The notes under the pieces: model-generated
Databases searched by the model: none
What the model was told of the DNA's origin: nothing
The model's input: only the letters and a program-made list of their open reading frames with translations
Shown: positions 1 to 10,290 of the stretch, piece after piece
Numbering within the stretch: the stretch's first letter is position 1
Layout: each line of letters starts with the position of its first letter
Origin: Antrodiella citrinella
Lineage: Eukaryota; Basidiomycota; Agaricomycetes; Polyporales; Steccherinaceae
Assembly: GCA_004802725.1 (NCBI GenBank)
Contig: SGPM01000477.1
Span: forward strand, 1 to 16,374
DNA: 16,374 nucleotides
Direction: 5' to 3'
Translations under genes and position numbers: made by a program

Positions 1-373
1 CTACCACCGTTAGTAGTTGAAGTTTTACCAAACAATAAAATGTGCGATAGCATTTAAAATTTTGCTATACATCTTACAAGTTGTCAATATATCAAATTTT
101 ACCACGGTTTGTATGAGCGTTAATATATTAAATACTACTTCGTATCTTACTTGCATTTCTACCGACGGTGGAATCACTCAGTCGCCGGCGTGCCACCTTA
201 TCATGAAATTCGCACCCTCCGCACTAGGCTTTCCTCAATTTCTTCACCTCGCAATCAGACGATCCACGAATACATTTTGGGATTACATGAACATAGCGCA
301 CATGAGACTCGCAAAGCTTTGACTGAGGTCAATCATTATTCTTCAATGACATCGGATTCATACAAGTGAGTCA
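1..373. other. A+T-rich flank without a recognisable gene
   Basis: This stretch lies downstream of the minus-strand P450 that ends at 374. Its first 150 bases are clearly A+T-rich and contain two similar motifs around ttttacca (about 23-30 and 97-104). Short open frames are present on the plus strand but show no domain, splice pattern or motif I recognise. It most likely holds the P450 3' untranslated region and intergenic DNA. Confidence 0.5.
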
Positions 374-2639
374 TCAGTTCCATCGACTCTTGAGTTGCTC
401 CATTGCGGTATCTCCTTCCCGCTCAATGACTCTCACAACTTCCTCGTTTCTTGGCTCGAACTTGCAATCGAAGCTCACAGGGAATGAGTTGAACCCGTTG
501 GTGTAGTTCCACGGATCGGGGAGAATTTCTTTGCCTTCCTTGTTGACAGCAGGCTGGATGTGAAATGCCCACAGGAGCCTAGCAATGCTGATGAACAACG
601 AATTTCTGGCGAGATGTGCACCAGGGCAAACTCGTCTTCCGAATCCAAAAGGCAAGTCGAAGGTCGCGAGGCGGGGGCTGAAGAGAGGGGAAGATGGAAG
701 GAAACGCTCCGGTATGAATGTATCCGGAGATGGGAACATCTCTGGATCGTGCATAATTCCACTGAATAGGCGCAGTGTATCAGTCGAGGTAAACATAGAA
801 CAAGGCATCACTTACGCTAGGTTTGCATATACAGTTGAACCTTTCGGTATGAACCTACGAAAACTTCAGTATGTGTTATAAAATGAAAAATTGTGTGGAC
901 CTACATTCCCTTGTATTCGTCGTCTGCAGTCACGGCATGCGGCGTGCCTCCGAGAACGGCAACGGGTCTCCATCGAAGGGTCTCGTCGACTATAGCAGCG
1001 ATGTATGGGAGGTTCTCCTTATCTTCGTATTCCGGCATGCGAGAAGGGCCCAATACAGCGTCGAGTTCTTTCTGAGCTTTTACCTGGACTTCGGGGAAGT
1101 GTAACATTGCGACTGAAATTGCTGGTCAACAATGGATATAAAATGAGACACCAAAGACACGCACGGACGAAGGTGGATAGTGATCCAGCGGTCTAACGCG
1201 CTTGTAAGCATCCAAATGAACAGACTCAAATTGCCACGTACCGTGTCAATACCAGCCCCAAACGGCGACGATACAGCGTATGCAATTTCCAGCTCTGACA
1301 GAGTTTTCCCTATTTTGCTCTGTTCGTCGCCCGGGACGAATCCTTCGTTGAGAAGTATCTGCGACGTCAGGCAATCTGGAGCTGTTCCATCGGCCATACG
1401 CGCTTTGACATCCTCTAACAGCGTGGTATAGAGCTTGATGTCGCGTTGTCGCTGTTCGTTCGGCTCGCGACGGAACCATTGCAAAGCTCTCGGTAATTTG
1501 AGGAGCCAAGGCCAACTTTCAACGAGGTACTTTCCGGGAATGCTTTTATGAAGTATGAGACTTAGAAAGAATGGAAGTAGACGGACGATAAATGCTCACT
1601 TCACACTAAACAAATTCCGGTGAAGAGTTCAAGAGACAGATGCGTTCTAGTACAGAGTGAAATGCGTACCTCATGAGGTCTTTTCGAAACTCATCAGTGA
1701 TGCAAAGAGAACTAAGTGACAAAGCGTGCTTACAGTCCATAGCCGCCATGTTTTCTTTGACAATCCACTCGTCGATAGAATTTACGCGCCGTCCGTACGA
1801 TACAGATGTCACGACGCTGGCTGCATATCTTGAAATTATCACAGACGGGAAAGGTCAGCGAATTTGTCTTCAAATCCCACTCATAGAAGAAGGACACCTT
1901 TTGAAGTTTCGTTCCCACTCGTGGGGCTTGGAAAGCATATCCACCAGGGTGACTTTGCCCTCGAGAGATTGGATGGGGGTGTATGTCTCGGCTCTGCGGG
2001 AATGGAACCCACTATGAAGGACCTATACGATTGCTTTATTAGTCGTAGTGAATAGCAAATGGATGAAATTAATTGCCTTCCTCCACCTGCGCCAGGCATC
2101 TCCGTAAGGCAACATAAGTCCTCGCATGTTGTCTGATAGAATTTCACCCCTGCAGAACATAACTAAAATTGATTTGATGGTGTGAAGTATATCGACTTAC
2201 GATACAACGAACCGTGGTCGACTAGAATAAATGTCTGATCGTTTATCCAGTAGATCCCATGCTGCTTGGGCCGTTCCCAGTACTAGAAAGAATAAAAATA
2301 ATCAACGGAGAAAATCGACGCAAGGATATGCATGTTTACCAACTACTGGTGTCCTCCCCAACCAGAACGAGATGACCGGACCTGCACGACGCGTTCAGTG
2401 CTTCTCTGGACCCACAAAAGAACAATGTCCATACCATATTGCTTGTTCCACTTCTCAAACGTCCTCCATGGCTTCACAGATGGTACTTGGTGCGTATTTC
2501 CAATAAAAAGCGTGGGTTTGGGACCGGGAGGCATTCTCTTGTACTGTGACGTCTTCTGCATGAATTGTAGTACGACGAACACGATCGTGACTATTGCGCA
2601 TAGTGCCCCGAGAGTCGATGCGCTGGAGTCGAGCAGCAT
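374..2639 (-). CDS. Cytochrome P450 monooxygenase, CypX / O-methylsterigmatocystin oxidoreductase-like
   Basis: Intact heme-thiolate monooxygenase, expected to be anchored in the ER and to work with NADPH-P450 reductase. The hand-built model has 13 exons: 2639-2435, 2381-2340, 2282-2201, 2149-2077, 2022-1898, 1828-1734, 1679-1670, 1605-1600, 1542-1242, 1192-1165, 1112-905, 854-816 and 761-374. It joins in frame to 533 residues, normal for the family. Visible parts are an N-terminal membrane anchor (about residues 11-27), a proline-rich hinge MPPGPKP (36-42), the C-helix WRRWRK (129-134), the I-helix GAGIDTTAG (308-316), the ExxR motif ETLR (366-369), and the heme loop FGFGRRVCPG with Cys450. 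The intron after residue 134 begins with GC, and exons 7 and 8 are only 10 and 6 nt. The substrate is unknown. The type is common in mushroom genomes, and the oxidoreductase name reflects similarity rather than shown activity. No in-frame break was seen, so I consider it functional. Confidence 0.9.
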
Positions 2640-3325
2640 TCTCAAATACTCTGGCCAGGTTCTGGTGATACGAAGGCGAGTATGCAATGCTTGCGGGCCA
2701 GATACAATACAGAGTGGGAACTCTCCAAGACCTCCGAGTCTGCTTACATACGATATCAGTCCACACTGACAAAGGGTGTGAGACTTGGTCACGCTTTCGG
2801 TACACATTGAAGCAAAGTACTCACCTAGCGCGCATATCTGAAGTCCTTACCCTTATTCACGGAGTTGATGAGAAGTTATAGGTCACATTGGCACTGGTTC
2901 CAGCTTCTTGAGTCCCATGGCCCGGGGCCTGACGACCCTGCGATCCGGAAATGATAAGCTGTCTTGTGAGTCAGATTTATGCCAATTCATGAATAAAAGC
3001 GATTGAAAAAGCTGAAAACGAAGGCATCGGTCATGGTGATTTTGAGTGATTCAGTGAATGAAGTTCAATGAACAGACGTTCGAGTTGGTTGAAAATGTTG
3101 GAGGCTGATGAGTGCCGCGGCCCGGAATGTCCAGGCGCCCACATATTGTATGGGCGCCTTTCGCGTCTTCTGCCTTCCCTCCGTTCTCTACCCTCAGTTA
3201 CTCAGGACCACTGTATCTTCAGGACGGGGCACACCAGCCGTGGAAACATTTCTCTTACTCTATCCAGGTACCTGGAGCGCATATATCCGCGTTACATCCC
3301 ATTTGACGCGTCATTGAGCCAGGAA
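2640..3325. promoter_or_regulatory. Probable shared upstream region of the divergent P450 and cyclin-like genes
   Basis: This roughly 690-bp space separates two divergently transcribed genes, so it should hold both promoters. The right half has a perfect inverted repeat (3133-3159), a pyrimidine-rich run (about 3159-3206) and a TATA-like catatatcc near 3278. All three plus frames are free of stops over about 3112-3306, as expected for pyrimidine-rich DNA, so openness there is weak evidence for coding. A longer start for the right-hand gene at 3068 would take in part of this region. Confidence 0.5.
3133..3159. repeat. Perfect inverted repeat, 9-bp arms with 9-nt spacer
   Basis: Arms aggcgccca (3133-3141) and tgggcgcct (3151-3159) are exact reverse complements separated by catattgta. 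The G+C-rich arms could form a DNA cruciform or RNA hairpin, or be a dimeric factor site. It lies upstream of the preferred start of the cyclin-like gene, in its probable promoter or 5' leader. A role is inferred only. Confidence 0.6.
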
Positions 3326-6300
3326 ATGATATCTTCACGAGGATCCGAATCAGATAACTGTGGCGGACCTGCAAGAGTATCTACGCCTTACCCGTCATCC
3401 AACGGTGTATCTCCTTCAAGATCATCCAAAGGGGGTAGTTTTGGAAGTGACGAGCTGGATGGAGTGGTGGAGATACCTGTCTCGAGCTCCCCGGCGACGT
3501 CCCCAACTGCGGTAGTAACGACCCCGCCGGAAGATGTGTCTCAAGACTTCGATCGTGGCGTACTGGGACCTGTGAAGATTGTCGCACAAGTGACTTCAAC
3601 CGTCTGCGGTGATGTCTCAGAGAACGAAGACTCTGTGCTCACGAGGGAGACGCATTCCTACGCTCCTGCCAAGCAACCACTGTCTGACGATATAGAACAT
3701 GAAGACGACGACGAAAGCAGCGGCGGGACTGGAAGTGAAAGCTGGATCGAAGACTATAATGACACTGAGCCCGAACTTTCTGGCTCTGAATTGGAGTTTC
3801 TTAGGGGACTCGACACCAGATTGATTCGCATACTGGAACAGCGGTCTCGCATACAAGCACTGCCACCAGACGAAAACATCTCCCCGTACTCTCGGGACCT
3901 GCGTGCCCGTGCTGCTGGACTCCCTGCTATCTCATTTGGAGAGATCTCCTCGGACTGTGCTTCTGACGATTTGCTTCTTGCAGCTCATTCTTCTGAGCCT
4001 CCGGACTTGACTGTGTGCGCTTCTGCAATAACAGTGGTACAGAGCGAGCCACGATCCCCCAGCGCCTCTGACACTGCGACCAACGAGTACCCATCGTCTG
4101 CACCTTCTGGTACTCATCTGCTCCTGGACCCAATTCCTCTATGCAAGGATGACCAAGGTCTGCATACGCCTGAGCTTCAAGAAGCTGCTACTGCTACCCC
4201 TCTTGCTCCCAAGAAAGCTCTACGTCACATTCATCTGCCTGGACCTCGGGAACAACCTCCTCGTATTAGCTTGCCGACTCGATCTCAGTCCTTGGATAGT
4301 GTCTCACTCGCTCAGAATGCTATTACCTCCGACGTATTTATGGTCGGACCTCCATCGATGCAGAAGGAAGAAGAATTACGCGCATATAGTCAGGTCTCTA
4401 GCAGCAAGAGGGCCGTACCCGAGCTCACTGATGAAGTTGAGCCCAAGAGGCCGAAGCTGTCGTTTCACGGTGGTCGATCGCAAATGACGATGCAGCCGAG
4501 ACCGAGCCATATTCACCCATCGTTGTTGTTTTCGGGCAAATTTGCTACACGTCGTGCCAGTCTTCGCAAAGCCGCGTCTCTCCGATCCGAAGTATCAGTC
4601 GAGGAACTGGATGAGGAGGTATGCATGATTGTACTTCCGTATTCCGTTACATTCTGACGCTGCGAAACGTAGGTGCACATCAAACCAGAGCCTGATGTAG
4701 AGACATCCCTGCATCGCCTGAGTATCTCTCCCATCAAATATGCTCAGCATAGTGGCGTCCGGTCATCTCTATACCCACCAACCCAGCCTGTGACGCCTAT
4801 GCCTCTCAGTTCTCGTGACAAGTTTCGAGCTGAAGTCGCAGATCAAGTGAAGTCTCCGGATTCACTTCTCGACCCTCTCCCCTGCATTGCTCCGCCACCG
4901 TATCCTGATATACCACGCGCACCAGCCAACGAGGAAGAAGTTGCCGAACATAGGCTTGCCATGATGATCTCCAAGGAACAGGAACAGAGGAGAGCCGATG
5001 GTCTCATTCTTATCAACGCTCCTGTAGCGAACGGCTCACCTGACATGAAGACCGAAGATACATCTTCTTGCGATCTCGATGAGATAGATGAGGCCATGGA
5101 CGAAGAGGAAACACAGGACGACACTGCCTATAAGATCAACTCAAGTCGCAATGTATCGACTGAGATTGACGAAGTTGAGATAGATTGCGACAACGACGAG
5201 GCGGTCATCTTGGACTGGTCTCTACTGGAGACATGTATTGACGACGAGTTTCGACAAGAAGTTGTTGAATGGATATTGGACGTGAGCCGTCGTGTATCAC
5301 TTTGTTTGTCCAGCTTGAGCTAACATGTTCTCCAGGTTGTCCCGCCCGAATTTACTTCTAAACCAACAATCGGCAAACATTTGCGCGAGCAGCTCACAAC
5401 CTCCTCAGACACTCGATGGCATGCGGCTCAACTCTTCAATCGGTATTTTGTCCGACTCGGCTCGTCGCCGCCTTCATCACCCCGTTCGGAGTATGGGGAC
5501 GAACTGAACGATGGCCAGAAAGTAACGTCTGAGGATGAGCGGGCGGGGACTGTATGGGATATCGCCCTGGCGTCTCTGGCGTTGTCTGTCAAGGTGAATA
5601 TACTTTTCATCGTCAGTGTCATATCTGTGACAAGGTACTGACGTGTACCTAGTTTCATCGGGACGTCCTGGGTCCGTTCTTCCCTGTGTTGGCGGAGGAA
5701 TTTCTCATTATCGCATCACATGAGATCGAGTATGAACACCTTGAAGTAAGTCACTCGTATGTCATCCGAAGGAATGCACACTGAGACTGTTCTTTACAGG
5801 CCGCCCAGCGAGATGTTTTCTCAAGCTTCTCGTATTGTATCGGCAGTGTCACTCCCGGTGCATACATTCAAGAGCTATGGGATGCATTGCCTTCTTTGCG
5901 TCAGCTCTTGTCGTTCAAGGGAGCATGCGAAGCCGTGAAGAGGGCCGCTTGGGAAATTCTATACGACGCTTTGTTTGGTAAGTGACTATATGCCATACTA
6001 TGTTGCGTACTGACGTGAAACTGTCGTACTAGAACTTTCTTACCTCAAATTCAGCACGGGTCTGCTCACAGCTTGTGCCATGGTGCACGGAATCGTAGAT
6101 ACCTTGATACTTAAAGCCAGAGTGGACGCCACCACTCCCTTGCTAAACCGGACAGAGCGATGGCGGTCCAGGCGCGGAGCGCGATGCGACTGTACGGAGA
6201 TGCGGAAAACGGCGCAGAATACGGTCAAGCCGTTAGTTGCTGATATTAGTGAAGTCTGCCAGATCAAAGAGGTTCGTTTTTTCATCCTAACTCAATTGTT

Positions 6301-6385
6301 TGGTAACTGAGATGCGGTTCGTTGTGAGCAGAAAGACTGGGATGAATGCTGGAAGTGGCTTGAAGTGCTTTTGGACGGACGGTAA
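3326..6385 (+). CDS. Cyclin-domain-like protein with long disordered acidic N-terminal region
   Basis: Seven exons join in frame: 3326-4618, 4673-5281, 5336-5593, 5653-5745, 5800-5977, 6033-6271 and 6332-6385, giving 907 residues. Residues 1 to about 610 are rich in Ser, Pro, Glu and Asp and look disordered. They carry a basic nuclear-localisation-like KRAVPELTDEVEPKRPK segment and two SUMO-consensus-like sites (IKPE and MKTE). From about residue 615 helical text resembling a cyclin box begins: FRQEVVEWILDVVPPEF, then RWHAAQLFNRYF, then DIALASLALSVKFHRDVLGP and a YEHLEAAQRDVFSSFSY helix, ending in a probable second fold half around LKFSTGLLTACAMVHG. By analogy with cyclins it may bind a kinase partner in the nucleus, but this is inferred from pattern only. 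The same frame stays open up to an ATG at 3068 (86 extra codons). I prefer 3326 because its -3 base is a purine and the upstream part looks like promoter. Confidence 0.78.
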
Positions 6386-6576
6386 AGTTGCTGTTGTGCT
6401 GAACTGTTTATTATTGGACGCTGTCACCCATTTCGTTCCGATCCTCTCGACCGAGGACCGGTGTGTATAGATGTATTTCACGTGCACGTTGTACTTACAA
6501 AAGATAACACTGTAGCAATAGCTTGAGCTCTGACAATCAATTCAGCTGTCTAACGACCAAACAAATGACTCCAGCT

Positions 6577-7285
6577 TCAGTTGGCTCGGCTGCGTACAAC
6601 TAGATCGACGTCTCCCTTCGGGTTGAAGACTCCCACTGAAGTCATACAAGGCCTGCTCCAATTCGCTTTCTCTGCATCATATTCAAACCTGGTCAAAGTG
6701 AGGAGCGCGACAACGAAGGTTCTCATCTCGGCTTGAGCAAATTGTCTGGATTCACGACAAGCACAGATTCAGCAAATGAGTCCACAAAACTTCGTACATA
6801 CCTCCCTTCGCATACGCCTCCACCAAATGGTAGCGAATGAATCGGCACAGGCGACCCATTTGTCGTTCGTTTCTTTCCGGTGTCGACATACCGGTCCAAT
6901 GCGAACTCTCTCTCGGGCTTTCGTGGATCTCCTCGTCCACAAGTCTAACGACGACACGATGTCGGCCAAACGCGAGTGGCGACTCGAGCTACCCTTGCGT
7001 ACTGCAGGTGATGTAACACAAGTGATACTGATAGTCTTCCCAGTCGCTCTCACGCGAAAGATCGGTCCCAGTTTGACCGACACATTCCTGAAGAAAGCAT
7101 TTCTATCTGGGTCTGATGGCAGAACCCACCCATGGGATCCAATAGGACACTCAAGGCGGTGAACGAGGGTCAGCGCGAAACAGCGCACAGCATGCCATGG
7201 CCAGAAAGGAAATGAGAGATAGAGCCGCGACGAGGACTTTGATTGCCCCATTCGAGCAAGTGGTAGAGTCGAAGGAAGGCGGCAT
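6577..7285 (-). pseudogene. Internally deleted relic of a CYP7-like cytochrome P450
   Basis: The left and right ends of a P450 are joined with the middle missing. From the ATG-equivalent at 7285 to about 7003 the DNA matches the first exon of the P450 at 16051: shared text includes ALFRADP, the WIPWVGS codons and KLGPIFRV, but in shifting frames with stops. A splice donor (gtacgc, from 7002) sits where the intact copies have theirs. About 40 bp later the text is already that of the C-terminal part: a VDEEIHESPRE region, DRYVDTGKKR after a further frame change, then LPFGGGV-CEGR, lacking two residues compared with LPFGGGVSVCEGR at 8105-8625. The last intron (6801-6746) and last exon (to 6577, ending before VVRSRAN and a stop) keep correct splice sites. 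Roughly 330 residues including the I-helix and ExxR are gone, so no working enzyme is possible. Confidence 0.85.
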
Positions 7286-7845
7286 CTTCGGTGGTCGCAT
7301 CAATGCGACGAGTCGGTCCTTTTGTACATGGCTGCCGCCACCGGCCACAAGCGTTCAGGAGATAGGAGCAATTGCAGGCTCAGGCAATTCAAAGAGCCAT
7401 CATGTTTGGTACATCCACTGGCGATAATTGAGAGCCGGGAGGTTGTATAGAGAATTCCGTCTGAAATCGGAGAACGTCATCGACACCAGTGAACCTGAAA
7501 TAGACCTCACTCTGGTTCATAGAACTTCTGTTGCGATGGACCGGTCGATGGATATAATGAATTGGTACTCGTTGTCTGGTTGTTGCACACAAGGTGTAGC
7601 TATCCGGCGAGACCAGACGCACGTCATTCCTAGGCCTTTGCATCACGATCTCAGATCCCGCTGCAGGTCCGAATAGATAGATTCAAAGGAGTGTGAGTTG
7701 GCAGGTGCCAGCTACGCATATCCATGTATATGTGATCGTTGGACACCATGCCACCGATTATGAGAGCTAATACTGTAACATGAGTAGCGTACGCAATTAT
7801 GAAGAACTCAATCGGTCCGTGGGTCGTGTTGGAAACAAACTCTCG
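7286..7845. other. Intergenic stretch between the P450 relic and the intact P450
   Basis: I see no supported gene in these 560 bases. Short frames exist on both strands (for example 7389-7646 minus and 7428-7676 plus) but none shows P450 or other family text or a believable splice pattern. It should contain the 3' end region of the P450 at 7846-9661 and perhaps remains of the relic's promoter. Confidence 0.45.
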
Positions 7846-9661
7846 TCAGAAACTCTTCGGCTTTACAAGAACGTTGACGTCTCCCTTCGGACTCATGACA
7901 CCCACGCCTATCTTCCCTGTCTGCGGTTCTGGAAACACGCCGCCAGAGCTGGGGTCCGCTTCGATAGTGTAGAAGGATAACAGACTGGCGATAAAGATTT
8001 TCATCGCACCCATCGCGAAGTGTCTGTAACAGCGAAGAAGCAAACAGAAAAAAATCAGTCAGAAGAAAGAAGAAGCGGAGTGGCTGCGCAGGGATGACAC
8101 GTACCGTCCTTCGCACACGGACACGCCGCCGCCGAAAGGCAGGAACGGCGGGGACGCAGACTTCCCCAGCTCGGATGCCCGCTTCTTCCCTGCTTCTGTG
8201 AATCGATCAAAGATGTACTCAGTTGGCGTCTCATACAGTGCCTCGTCCATGTGTACGGCCCGGGTGTTGCAGATGATGCGGTCGCCCATCTCGTGGTGGT
8301 ACCCTGCAAACTCAATAGGAGCCCCTACGCGTCTGACGGAGAATGACGACGATCGCAGGCGCACGCTCTCTTGAATAGATGATGTCAGGAGGGGGAATAG
8401 GTCGGATGAATCTTGCATGAAGTCAGAGAAGTTTTCCTGAGAGAGTGGAGTGTCCGGGTGGGAGGCAACCCATGTAGCCCGTGCCGTGTTCAGCTCTGCC
8501 AGAACAGCCTCCTGTGCAGTGCAGTGTTGGAGTAAGAATGCTACGGTCCAGTAGATAGCCCAAGTCGTGTTCGACTCTGTCGCCCATACCGAAATGGCCA
8601 ATATGTTCGCAATAGTCTTGTCTGACTGCGAGGTTCAGAGTATAGTAAGTGAACGATAGAGACAAGTCAAAGCGTGTAAACGCACCCATGCATGCTTCTC
8701 CCCCTCGTCCAGCACCATACTCATAAAATCTGTCAGCTTCTCTTTGCTCTGACGCAGACTCCGTACATGCTTCGCGTTCGCAGCGATCAAAGCATTCCAG
8801 CCACTTCGCGCACTAGGTAGCAACCACAGTGGACATCCTGCCGCAATGATATGGAAGACGCTATCAAACTTCTGGAATTTCTTCATAGTCTGTTCAGCAG
8901 GGTAAGATGTACCATAGAGTGCTTTCCCAGTAGCACAATATGCAGCAGGGCTGATGAAGGACTTCAGAGGTACAGCTTGTGTGGAACCAACTTTGCTCAG
9001 TCTTGCAGAAAGCTCATGTTGCGTGTGGTGGGCGAAAGAAGTCAGAAGACAACAGATGTTGCCTGAGATGAGTGCTCGATGATGTGCGGGGAAGAATGAC
9101 TCTGTCAGTTGCTCGGAGTAGCTGATGGCGCGGGGTAGTTGGAAGATGGAGACTTGCGTCTCTTGACGGATCACGGTGAATTGGAACCTCTTCCGGCTGA
9201 CGTCAATCAACTTTGCATAATTACGATGACGCGACAAGGACCCACCTCTGTATCGCGGTACACGATTTGAATTTGCTGAAGAAATCATGAGTGTTACATC
9301 TTGCAATGAGAATGAGCACGACGTACCTCTGACGAAGTAACATATGTGACGTCCTTTCCAACAGCCTTTACCCGGAACACGGGTCCACACTCCTGTCTGT
9401 CATGTAAAAGCTCAGTATACACGACGGCCGCAGTCAGTGGCAGCAGTCAACTCACTTGGCCGCCTCAAAAAAAGCATCAGGATCCCTCCCCAGCGCGATG
9501 GCAGACCCAATCCACGGCAACCAGTAGTTGACCATAGGAGCCGGTCGCTCCTTCCTGCCCACTGAGGTCAGGAGCACGATCGCCAGACAGACTAGCGCGA
9601 TGCTAGTCACGAGTGGGTATGCGCGGGCAAAGTCCATGGGTGTCGAGTCCAAATCCGACAT
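7846..9661 (-). CDS. Cytochrome P450 monooxygenase, CYP7/CYP8-clan-like
   Basis: Intact P450 built from six exons: 9661-9456, 9396-9327, 9275-9246, 9210-8686, 8625-8105 and 8023-7846, about 509 residues. The third intron is uncertain: a 35-nt intron keeps VYRDTE before LIDVSRKRF, while a donor at 9263 gives a 53-nt intron and 503 residues. An N-terminal membrane anchor (about residues 16-32) is followed by YWLPWIGSAIALGRDPDAFF. The I-helix reads WATESNTTW (291-299), with Asn-Thr where most P450s have Asp/Glu-Thr. ExxR is ESVR (363-366). The heme loop PFGGGVSVCEG has Cys448, with Ser in place of the usual Arg two residues before Cys. Both departures resemble CYP7A/CYP8 enzymes, some of which act on sterols. 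The substrate here is unknown. It starts divergently from the GDP-fucose synthase gene, and paralogous copies lie at 6577-7285 and 16051. Confidence 0.86.
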
Positions 9662-9869
9662 GAGAGAGAGGTGATGACGGTGGCAGGAGGAAAGCAGAGT
9701 CTCCTTTTGACCCAGCGAGAGTTGGAGCGCCCACGTTTCGAGATCAGCTGTGCCTTGGTAGCAGCTGAGCCTAAGCCCGAAAAACATCATCTTATACCAG
9801 GTACCACACAATATCGTCCACATGGCACTTACCCTCGAGCCTCGTCGTAGATGCGAATCACATCTATCG

Positions 9870-9892
9870 ACGTTCAAACGTCCAACGTTCAA
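9870..9892. repeat. Short near-tandem repeat of acgttcaa
   Basis: Three overlapping units, acgttcaa, acgtccaa and acgttcaa, follow each other with a 7-8 bp period upstream of the P450 gene. Clustered copies of an ACGT-core word could be a transcription factor site array, or chance. No function is shown. Confidence 0.5.
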
Positions 9893-10269
9893 CGACAGAC
9901 ACTGCAGCTGCCACCGACTGACCCGCAGCACCAATGTGGCGGCAGACACTCGGCAGTCGCAGCAGCCGCCGGCATCGGGTACTACAGCATATGTCCGAGA
10001 TTCAAAACCGTCATTTCTGCTCCTCTGAGTCTCTCTATGTGCGCCGTCGGCTGTGCGCCAGGCTCCGTACTTACGAGCGAACCACACGAGAACGAGAAGA
10101 AGTCGATAAGGACACCATGAGGTTGGAAGGCGACTTCAACGGAAGCTCTTCATATTTCAAACCTGAGGCCTGAAGCTTGAAGCAAGCAGGTGATAGCGAT
10201 GGATCAACGATTTGCAATGACCCGGGAGGTAGGATTGCGAGGTACTGACCAGAGTCACCAGACTGAACG

Positions 10270-10290
10270 CTGCGCACTGGCAGTGCGCAG
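10270..10290. repeat. Perfect palindrome, 10-bp arms with 1-nt centre
   Basis: Arms ctgcgcactg (10270-10279) and cagtgcgcag (10281-10290) are exact reverse complements around a single g, followed by a further partial copy tgcg. It lies 322 bp before the GDP-fucose synthase start in the divergent promoter space. It could bind a dimeric regulator or form a hairpin. No known factor site was recognised. Confidence 0.65.

Noticed and set aside
1..150. A+T-rich start of the window as a transposon or LTR end
   Set aside because: No terminal repeat, target-site duplication or transposase or integrase text could be seen.
7389..7646. Minus-strand open frame of 85 residues between the two P450 loci
   Set aside because: No P450 text, no splice partners, and no domain-like pattern. 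Compatible with chance openness.
9452..10087. A 211-residue minus-strand frame that could extend the P450 start upstream
   Set aside because: The residues before the ATG at 9661 look like translated promoter (many Cys, Arg and Trp, no family match), while the text after it is a standard P450 anchor.
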